NCBI GenBank assembly: GCA_039199225.1
Contig: JBCCSZ010000057.1
Location: forward strand, 1 to 29,574
Direction of reading: 5' to 3'
Length of the DNA stretch: 29,574 nt
Origin: JBCCSZ01 sp039199225
Lineage (GTDB): Bacteria > Bacteroidota > Bacteroidia > Chitinophagales > Saprospiraceae
A program made the position numbers and the translations under genes. Position 1 is the stretch's first letter. The number at the start of each line of letters is the position of its first letter. Below, piece after piece: positions 23,375 to 29,574 of the stretch. The notes under the pieces are model-generated. The model saw nothing but the letters and a program-made list of their open reading frames with translations. It was not told where the DNA came from and made no database searches.

Positions 23375-26011
23375 TTACTTCTGCCCCAACTGCTGTGGTT
23401 CCTCATTTCCAGTAACTGCTTTGAGTCCACAGTCGAGGAAGCTGGCGTATTCTATTTCATCCGGGGTGTAGCCAACGGGGGTATTCAACAGCTGGCCATC
23501 CGATGACAACAATACGTAGAACGGCTGGGCATTGATATTGAAATACTCAGCTTGGAAATGCGCCCACTTATCCCCGTAGGTGCGAAGCTTGCGTTTTCCA
23601 CCAGTTTTCTTTTCCACAACAACCTGCTCTTCCTCTGGTAGCTTTTTGCGATCGTCCACATAAAGAGAGATCAAAACGAAGTCGTTTTTCAGTCGATCGT
23701 GGATTGATTTCTTAGGCCATACGTGCTCTTCCATTTTTCGGCAGTTAACACAAGCATAGCCCGTAAAGTCGATCATAATTGGCTTACCGGTTTTTTTGGC
23801 GTAGGCCAGGCCATCGTCCAAATCCTTAAAGCAGTCGAGATTATTTGGGCAGTCGTTGGGGTAGATGAAACTATAGCCAACGGGTGGTGCCAAACCACTC
23901 AAAAGCGTCAAAGAGGTAAAGGTCTTCGTATCTTCATTGTAGCGGAAGCCAGAAATCAAATAAGCCGCAAATAGGAAGGCCGTCGTACCCAACACCCAGC
24001 GAGTCGCATTGATTTTTTTCAATGGAGAATCGTGTGGGAATTTAATTTTTCCAAACAAATACAAGCCTAGCCCAATGGCCGTCAATGCCCAAATAATGAG
24101 GAATGGTTCGATTTTGAGAATCCCCCAATGTTCGACCAAGTCAGCATTCGAAAGGAATTTGAAAGCCAAGGCAACTTCTGCAAAACCCAAAACGACCTTC
24201 ACCGTGTTGAGCCATCCGCCCGACTTTGGCAGTGAATTGAGCCAACTTGGGAAGGCAGCGAATAGTCCAAATGGTAGAGCCAGTGCCAATCCAAAGCCAC
24301 CCATCCCTGCCGTCAATTGCATCGCACCACCATCGGAACTCAAGGCTCCTGCCAATAGCGAGCCGAGAATTGGACCGGTACAGGAGAAAGAAACCAACGC
24401 TAGCGTGAGTGCCATAAAGAAGGTACCTAGAAATCCACCAACACCTTCGGCAGAGCTGGATTTATTGGTCCAGCTACTGGGCAATGTCAATTCGTAGTAG
24501 CCAAAGAAGGAGAATGCAAAAAAGAGGAAGATGAAAAAGAAGGCCAGGTTGAGCCAAACATTGGTGGATATCTGATTCAAAATGTCTGAGTCGACCGAAT
24601 CCATCAAGTGGAAGGGAATGCTCAAAACCAGGTAGACCAACAAAATGGACAAGCCATACCAGATGGCGTTTAAGATGCCTTTGCGCTTGTCTTGACTGCC
24701 CTTGGTGAAAAAACTAACGGTTAGCGGAATCATCGGAAAGACACAGGGGGTCAACAAGGCCACGAATCCGCCTAAGAAGCCAAGAATAAAGATGCGCCAG
24801 ATGTTCGATGCAGCTTCTACTTTTTCAACTTCGCCACACTGAACCGCTGGGTTCTGCAGGTCTGGACGCGGAATGGCATAGGTGCTATTGACCTCAGAAT
24901 CGTTGGCTACATCGGCCAAGTTAGAGGCATCATCGCCAATCAGTGCTTTTCCGGCAGCCGGCAGTGCTACGAAGGGCATCATAGTGGGAGGCAAGCAGCG
25001 CGTTGCGTCGCAGCACATAAAGCTGACATCGCCTCGGATTTCTGTATTGGGATCGTCGACCTTGATTCTCTGGGTAAAGAAAGCCTCTTTTTTGAACTTG
25101 GTGAGCTCCATTTCAAACATCTCGTCGAACTCTGTGATTTTCTTCGGACCCTCTTCTGTTGCTTTTCCAACGATGGCATAAGCGGGGCTTTCATTGAAGA
25201 AAAGGGCGGTGGGCTCTGGGGTATCATCGCCTTCCAGGAATTGTGAGTAGATGTGCCAGCCATCCTGAATTTTGGCGTGGTAGACGATGTCGTATTCGCT
25301 GTCTGATACCTTTTTGAGCTCAATGTCCCATTTGACAGGCTCTAGGATGCCATCGTTGTCTGCGGCTTCTGGCTCGACATCGACCATCGGTACTTCGGGC
25401 GCCTCTTCTACTACCGTGCTTTTGGCAGCTTCAGCGACTTTTTCTGCATTTTTGGATGGACTTTCATTCACTTTGCTCTCCGTGCGCTCGGCAGTGGTTG
25501 CTGCTTCCTCTTGGCCCTTTGTGCTGTTATCCCCAGAACGTTTATCGGCTGCTTTTGCCTCCAACTTGAATTCAAAGTCTACCTGGTCAGGTGGCAAGCA
25601 TTTGGTGGCATCACAGGTCATAAATTCCAGGAAGCCACTGATGGGTTTGGACAGGTCTTTGACTTTGACCGTTTGTGTAAAGACCGCTTTTTTGCTGAAT
25701 TTGATAAGGTTCATTTGGAAGACCTTATCGTAGCTCTCTTTGCGATTGCCGGATTCTTCATTCTTGCCGACCAGCTCGAAGTGCGTCCCTGGGTTGTATT
25801 CGAACGAAGTAGGAATGGGGCCGTCTTCACTTTCGAGGTATTGGGAATAGATGGACCAGCCATCTTTGATGGTCGCTTCAAAAATAAGATCGAATTGCTG
25901 ATCGCTCTTTTGAACGTAGCGGGTATTCCAGCTAACGGGATTATAGATCTGCGCTGAGGCCAAATTTAGGCCGCCGAAAATTCCTATCAGGAGTAAAAAA
26001 AGATATCTCAT
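23375..26011 (-). CDS. DsbD-type protein-disulfide reductase with two N-terminal domains
   Basis: 878 residues, against about 565 in E. coli DsbD. After a signal peptide (MRYLFLLLIGIFGGLNLASA) come two homologous nDsbD-like domains. Domain 1, about 22-152, has C133/C138 in MTCDATKCLPP; domain 2, about 222-350, has C334/C339 in CCDATRCLPP. They are joined by a low-complexity Ala/Glu/Ser linker (153-220). The membrane domain (about 403-690, eight or nine segments) carries the electron-relay cysteines C423 (TPCVFPMIPL) and C544 (SFSCTGPILG). The C-terminal thioredoxin domain has C754-V-N-C757. The protein passes electrons from cytoplasmic thioredoxin to periplasmic thiols. The two N domains may serve different partners. 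A consensus promoter precedes it. Confidence 0.92.
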   Translation of the reverse strand: MRYLFLLLIGIFGGLNLASAQIYNPVSWNTRYVQKSDQQFDLIFEATIKDGWSIYSQYLESEDGPIPTSFEYNPGTHFELVGKNEESGNRKESYDKVFQMNLIKFSKKAVFTQTVKVKDLSKPISGFLEFMTCDATKCLPPDQVDFEFKLEAKAADKRSGDNSTKGQEEAATTAERTESKVNESPSKNAEKVAEAAKSTVVEEAPEVPMVDVEPEAADNDGILEPVKWDIELKKVSDSEYDIVYHAKIQDGWHIYSQFLEGDDTPEPTALFFNESPAYAIVGKATEEGPKKITEFDEMFEMELTKFKKEAFFTQRIKVDDPNTEIRGDVSFMCCDATRCLPPTMMPFVALPAAGKALIGDDASNLADVANDSEVNSTYAIPRPDLQNPAVQCGEVEKVEAASNIWRIFILGFLGGFVALLTPCVFPMIPLTVSFFTKGSQDKRKGILNAIWYGLSILLVYLVLSIPFHLMDSVDSDILNQISTNVWLNLAFFFIFLFFAFSFFGYYELTLPSSWTNKSSSAEGVGGFLGTFFMALTLALVSFSCTGPILGSLLAGALSSDGGAMQLTAGMGGFGLALALPFGLFAAFPSWLNSLPKSGGWLNTVKVVLGFAEVALAFKFLSNADLVEHWGILKIEPFLIIWALTAIGLGLYLFGKIKFPHDSPLKKINATRWVLGTTAFLFAAYLISGFRYNEDTKTFTSLTLLSGLAPPVGYSFIYPNDCPNNLDCFKDLDDGLAYAKKTGKPIMIDFTGYACVNCRKMEEHVWPKKSIHDRLKNDFVLISLYVDDRKKLPEEEQVVVEKKTGGKRKLRTYGDKWAHFQAEYFNINAQPFYVLLSSDGQLLNTPVGYTPDEIEYASFLDCGLKAVTGNEEPQQLGQK

Positions 26012-26039
26012 GGTAACAACATTTGTGTTTAGAGCATTG

Positions 26040-26070
26040 CAAAATTAGCAGAATTGCCTTTTATACGCAA
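26040..26070 (-). promoter_or_regulatory. Bacteroidota-type promoter for the dsbD-like gene
   Basis: On the minus strand TTG (26068-26070) is followed after exactly 20 bases by TAATTTTG (26040-26047). The start would be near 26033, leaving a leader of about 22 bases. It shows that the dsbD-like gene does not depend on transcription from the 26669 gene. Confidence 0.75.
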
Positions 26071-26219
26071 TTGAGGCTATGAGGTATACGCCAAGTGGCT
26101 GACATTCTTTTTTATTAACAAATCACAAATTCGAATATTGCTTCTTTCTGCATGGTATTAACAATTATTAACAGCTTGTTGAAAAAGTGAGCATCTTTTG
26201 ACCGACTGCTTCCGCGGTA

Positions 26220-26669
26220 TCAGGGAAGGGCAATGTCGAAATCAACATCGGTCGGTGGCAAACAAGATTTATCGTCGCAGCTCATGTAAGTCAACTGCCC
26301 TCGGACCGAAAGCGTGCTGTCGGTTACTTTTACCCGTTGGACAAAGCGGGCCTTGCGTACAAACTTCACGAGATTCATGCCGAACAATTCGTCAAAAGAT
26401 TCTTTTTTGATACCAGACTCTGCAGTGGCTCCCAAAAGGCTGACCTTATCTTGCCGGTAGAACTCAAAGCTCGTGGCGACCGGCCCTTTATCTGAAGCTA
26501 GGTGTTGAGAGTAGATGGACCAATTGTGGTCGATGTCTGCTGTTATGATTAGTTCGTATTCTGCCTCATTGATCTGTCGTGCATCAAAGGTCCATTTCAC
26601 GGGCTCCGACTGGGCCGTTAGCTTGAACACACCCATTACAAGAATGAGCAAAGGCAAATGTACTTTCAT
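26220..26669 (-). CDS. Stand-alone nDsbD-like periplasmic domain protein
   Basis: 149 residues: a signal peptide (MKVHLPLLILVMGVFKLTAQ) and one nDsbD-like domain only. It is clearly related to both N domains of the downstream DsbD-like protein: WSIYSQHLASDKGPVATSFEF matches their WSIYSQYLESEDGPIPTSFEY block. FGMNLVKFVRKARFVQRVKV and C131-D-D-K-S-C136-LPP also match. The cysteine pair is kept, so it could be a soluble thiol carrier. It lies 208 bases upstream of the dsbD-like gene on the same strand but is separated from it by a promoter. I see no promoter of its own. Confidence 0.88.
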   Translation of the reverse strand: MKVHLPLLILVMGVFKLTAQSEPVKWTFDARQINEAEYELIITADIDHNWSIYSQHLASDKGPVATSFEFYRQDKVSLLGATAESGIKKESFDELFGMNLVKFVRKARFVQRVKVTDSTLSVRGQLTYMSCDDKSCLPPTDVDFDIALP

Positions 26670-26910
26670 GTTTTGTTGTTGTATTAAGCTATTGGGCAGT
26701 GTCCTTCTGCCGCTGATGACCTTTTTTCTTAGTCGTTTCGGATAAGAAACGCATAGCTTTGGGATATGTTAGAAAGACTGCGGGAAGACGAAAATAGGGA
26801 ATTTTGTGCGCTTCTCAGAGAAGTGTCGTCCAAAAAGTAGGGTGTAGGTAGACCTTTTGAGCCCTTTTTTGTAAATTAAAACAAGAGATAGCGCTTTGAT
26901 TTTGAGCTGA

Positions 26911-27897
26911 TCAATTCAGCAATAATGGTAAGAAATGAGAAACGATGATGCCAACGTACAGTAGCAAGTGTAGAGATTCGGCAGTAGGAGGCTTCATTTG
27001 AAGGAAATTTATGGACAATAGAATACCCAAGGGCGGTAGTAAAATCAGGAAGTGGTCGTATTGAATGTCTGCTTGAAAAAGGAAGGTTAAAGCCCCCCAG
27101 AACAAAGCCCAATAGATAATATTGATGTTTTTTTGAACCTGTATTTTCTTTTTAACCGTATACCTTCTGAAACTCAACAAGGCGACCAGGGTAATCAATA
27201 CCAGAAAAATCAGCCTAAAAAGTTGATCTCCCTGAATACTTAAGCGACTTACATCCAAAAAACTCCAAGTGTTTACAAACTGCTGCTGCCAGAACATGGA
27301 CCACTGGTCTGTCCAAAAGAAATACACATTTGCTATAACGTAGGGTACTGCGAATCCGATGATGACCATAATGGCTTCTTTTAGGCGAAATGCCCGAAGG
27401 ATGCCCAGGGCGGAGAAGGCCAAGATCAAAAAGACGATGTGGGAAAAGTAGAATAGGCTCCCGATGGCAATCCAAAATCCAGCATTGACAATTCGGCCGG
27501 CAGCTGCATTGTTTTTGTAGGTATGCATCATTTCCATCAAAGCCAGAATATAAAAGGTGTTGGCAATCAAGGCTGGCGATAGGAACAGAAATTCCGGAAA
27601 AGAGCTGGCCAGTAAGATGTAAAATAAGCCCGGGAAGAGGGATAATTCTCCTGCTGTGCGATACCTAGATATGGTGATATTGATGAGAAGAGCCTGCAAA
27701 CTCAGTAGGATAACGCCCAGTATAAAGGGAAAAACGCCTAGGGTACCAATGCTCCGAATGGTGTACTCGCCCAACACACCATTGAAAGTGGGTTCAAAGG
27801 AGGGGGCAACCCAAAAGACGGAAAAACGCAAGAAAACTGCATAAAATAGCAGTAAAAAATTAGCGACTATCTGGTTGGTGCGAAATAGTGAAAGCAC
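26911..27897 (-). CDS. DUF6427-like integral membrane protein
   Basis: 328 residues from a GTG start at 27897; no in-frame ATG lies upstream. It opens MLSLFRTNQIVANFLLLFYAVFLRF and has about nine to eleven hydrophobic segments spread over the whole length. Short polar loops include the basic FRRYTVKKKIQVQK near residue 245, probably cytoplasmic. From memory this resembles DUF6427, a membrane family of Bacteroidota with no known function; I could not check it. The arrangement recalls polytopic glycosyltransferase or O-antigen-type membrane proteins, but I see no catalytic motif. It stands alone between gaps of 241 and 344 bases. Confidence 0.8.
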   Translation of the reverse strand: MLSLFRTNQIVANFLLLFYAVFLRFSVFWVAPSFEPTFNGVLGEYTIRSIGTLGVFPFILGVILLSLQALLINITISRYRTAGELSLFPGLFYILLASSFPEFLFLSPALIANTFYILALMEMMHTYKNNAAAGRIVNAGFWIAIGSLFYFSHIVFLILAFSALGILRAFRLKEAIMVIIGFAVPYVIANVYFFWTDQWSMFWQQQFVNTWSFLDVSRLSIQGDQLFRLIFLVLITLVALLSFRRYTVKKKIQVQKNINIIYWALFWGALTFLFQADIQYDHFLILLPPLGILLSINFLQMKPPTAESLHLLLYVGIIVSHFLPLLLN

Positions 27898-28241
27898 AGT
27901 GGAATAATAACAGTTTAACGATTCTCCTTAAGAAGAGCTAAAGGTACCAAAAAAAAGTATTCCTTTTTGAGGTAATCTAAATAGCTTGAGAAAGTGAATT
28001 GTTATGTTTTTTAATGAATTGATAATCAATTATTTATGATACAGCTTTTCTCTCTGGAAAATGGAGATTATTTGTAAAACTGGCCTTTGATTACGTATTT
28101 GAAAATGGCATATTTAAGATATAGTAAGATGAATACGATCAAGACTGGCTTAATTTCCCTAGTAGTAAGTCGCCTATTTTTGTTTTGCATTGCTCTGTCT
28201 CCCAGTGCATAATTGATTTCTTTAACCCAAAAACAATATTT
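27898..28241. other. AT-rich intergenic region
   Basis: No gene is seen. The stretch separates the divergent DUF6427-like gene and the 114-residue orphan. It contains the orphan's -7 element (28175-28182) and an AT-rich core with short inverted runs (TGAATTGATAATCAATTATT near 28013-28032). On the minus strand TACCTTTA is one mismatch from a -7 box for the membrane-protein gene. Confidence 0.5.
28175..28182 (+). promoter_or_regulatory. -7 element (TATTTTTG) for the 114-residue orphan gene
   Basis: An exact TAnnTTTG, 60 bases before the ATG at 28242. The -33 position reads TTA rather than TTG. Predicted start is near 28189. Confidence 0.45.
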
Positions 28242-28586
28242 ATGGCTAAATCAATTTCTTTATCGTTCGATGCAACAAAGTTGTACGAAGTCGATGACCA
28301 AGGAGCAGTTCGCTCGTATTTAACTACTTCACCAGGAATCAATCTTGAGGTGGTGAACGATAACCTAGTTGTTACCTCTGCAGGTTCAGTTCCTGTTGGA
28401 GTTGAGGACTCGCCTGTTGTCGGACCTTTTCAGATTGGATATGACCAGAGCAGCAAAAAGCTGTACATTATCGGTGAAGTTGATAATATTGAGTACAGAG
28501 AGGTCGAGCTTGAACCTGGCGTGGTGGTGAATGTTCACCTGAATGCTGCTGGTGAGATGGAAGTTCGTATTTTGCAACTGGTTTAA
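28242..28586 (+). CDS. Small beta-rich protein of unknown function
   Basis: I do not recognise this 114-residue protein. The ATG at 28242 was preferred to a TTG at 28185, which lies only three bases after the -7 element. It has no signal peptide, membrane segment or cysteine. It is acidic and dominated by alternating beta-type sequence (SISLSFDATKLYEV, IEYREVELEPGVVVNVHLN, MEVRILQLV), with Asp/Gly turns. It could be a small beta-barrel or sandwich. It has its own promoter element and sits alone between two minus-strand genes. Codon use looks like that of its neighbours, so I see no sign of recent transfer. Confidence 0.7.
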   Translation: MAKSISLSFDATKLYEVDDQGAVRSYLTTSPGINLEVVNDNLVVTSAGSVPVGVEDSPVVGPFQIGYDQSSKKLYIIGEVDNIEYREVELEPGVVVNVHLNAAGEMEVRILQLV

Positions 28587-28759
28587 TCTAAACTGTTGCT
28601 GTAAAATCCCTAGAACAACGATCATTACAGCTTAAGGTAGGGGCGAATTGGGCAGTCAGCGCAATGGTTTTTAACAACATTAAGAATTCTGACTTCAATG
28701 AAACAAATGCTTGACGGCTCGTATCGCCTCTACTACCCAAAACTTTTTCCTTTAAGTTA

Positions 28760-29574
28760 CTAATCTAAAAGTTCAATAATTGGATTTCCTGTGATCTTGG
28801 ATTCTACCCAAAGGGAAAGTTCTTCCAAGCCTGCCTTTTTAAGAGATACCTGTTCTGCCAAATAAGACTTGAATTCCTGTAAAACCTTTTTTCTTTCATC
28901 CGGAGATACATAGTAAGTTTTACGAATGTAATTGAGCAACTGGCTCTCGTAGCTTTCGTTGTCCAGGTTTGTGTGAAGCCTGAAATAGCGCTGGACCGAC
29001 CGGATGCTGTTTTCCATGTCATCATGTAGGTCAGATGTTTCATACTGGATGAGTAAGTAAAAGATTCTGGCAATTCGTTGGAGGTCTTGACGTGCGTCGT
29101 TTTTCTTCAAACCAATGGTTTTGTTAAACCACTGCTTTGCTTCATCCAGTTGCTGATTGATCAAAAAGAAAATGGCGACGTTGTGGTGGAAGACAATTCT
29201 TCGTCGAGGTGTCAAGTTGTATTTCTTTAAGCCTTCGTCTACAATGGATGCCAATTCACCTGCCTTATCGAATTGCTTCGTGTTCATGTAAAAGATCAAA
29301 CGGGAGGGTACTTCCAGGTTGAATACGAGCAGCTCGTTGGATTTAGTAAGTTGGGTGGTATCCTTCAGCTTACGGAGCAATTCTGGGATTTCAGCGTATT
29401 TCTTCTGCTGCAGGCACTTTTGAATGAGGTTGTGGAGGCTGCTGATATAGCGGAATGTGTCTTCCCTCAAAATCTTTGGAAACTTACCATACTCATTGAC
29501 AACATCTTTTGTACAGTTGTAATCTTCTTCTGCTTGACCCGTCAGGGCCTTGCTAATGGTAAGGCTTTGCAAAA
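28760..29574 (-). CDS. Helical-repeat (possibly TPR) protein, truncated by the window end
   Basis: The last roughly 271 residues of a longer minus-strand gene; the frame stays open to the window edge, so the true start lies outside. The visible part is all helical, with paired-helix units that look like degenerate TPRs: YISSLHNLIQKCLQQKKYAEIPELLRKL, FHHNVAIFFLINQQLDEAKQWFNKTI and LQRIARIFYLLIQYETSDLHDDMENSIRSVQRYFR. No enzymatic motif or membrane segment is present. It may be a scaffold or the sensor part of a regulator. Confidence that it is a real gene is high; the function is not known. Confidence 0.8.
   Translation of the reverse strand, partial: LQSLTISKALTGQAEEDYNCTKDVVNEYGKFPKILREDTFRYISSLHNLIQKCLQQKKYAEIPELLRKLKDTTQLTKSNELLVFNLEVPSRLIFYMNTKQFDKAGELASIVDEGLKKYNLTPRRRIVFHHNVAIFFLINQQLDEAKQWFNKTIGLKKNDARQDLQRIARIFYLLIQYETSDLHDDMENSIRSVQRYFRLHTNLDNESYESQLLNYIRKTYYVSPDERKKVLQEFKSYLAEQVSLKKAGLEELSLWVESKITGNPIIELLD

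Noticed and set aside
26754..26761. Plus-strand TAGCTTTG as a promoter
   Set aside because: It has no -33 partner and points into the 3' end of a minus-strand gene with no plus-strand gene downstream.
28598..28631. GCTGTAA/TTACAGC inverted repeat after the orphan gene, as a terminator
   Set aside because: A 7-bp AT-containing stem with a 20-base loop and no following T-run is too weak.

Overview
The window looks like chromosomal DNA of a Bacteroidota bacterium, most likely from the Saprospirales group (Lewinella, Haliscomenobacter and relatives). Three things suggest this. Several genes resemble families found mainly in that phylum (DUF4292, DUF6427, DUF6913, a head-GIN DUF2807 protein, WG repeats). 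Promoters fit the Bacteroidota pattern TTG - about 20 bp - TAnnTTTG. Ribosome-binding sites are weak or absent. I see no phage, insertion sequence, CRISPR array or rRNA. The genus is an inference.

Layout. 1-840: non-coding DNA with one tRNA-Asp gene (minus strand) that has its own promoter and terminator. 841-3384: accA, a DUF6913-like gene and dapA (fatty-acid and lysine/peptidoglycan precursors). 3529-7888: exported proteins: a DUF2807 protein, a WG-repeat protein, a DUF4292 lipoprotein and an EnvC-like murein hydrolase activator. 7973-10420: HflX GTPase and an M29 aminopeptidase. 10568-11299: an unrecognised protein with a possible degenerate DEDD-exonuclease fold. 11390-14635 (minus): glycyl-tRNA synthetase and release factor 3, divergent from ribosomal protein L25 (14883-15470). 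15583-17113: an omega-amidase-like nitrilase and an NlpC/P60 lipoprotein.

17139-22141 is the most unusual region. A minus-strand gene set runs esterase, RimK-like ATP-grasp ligase, class I glutamine amidotransferase, then a second ATP-grasp-like protein with apparently permuted motif order. A second esterase diverges from it. The shared upstream region holds a TAGCTTTG promoter element and two inverted repeats that look like operators. Two ligases, an amidotransferase and a hydrolase under one regulated promoter suggest a pathway for an unknown amide- or peptide-like metabolite. The product cannot be read from the sequence.

22368-29574: a lytic transglycosylase, a DsbD-type reductase with two tandem N-terminal domains, a stand-alone third copy of that domain, a DUF6427-like membrane protein, a 114-residue orphan beta-rich protein, and a helical-repeat (possibly TPR) protein cut by the window end. 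Convergent genes are separated by strong hairpins at 11326-11365 and 23312-23348.
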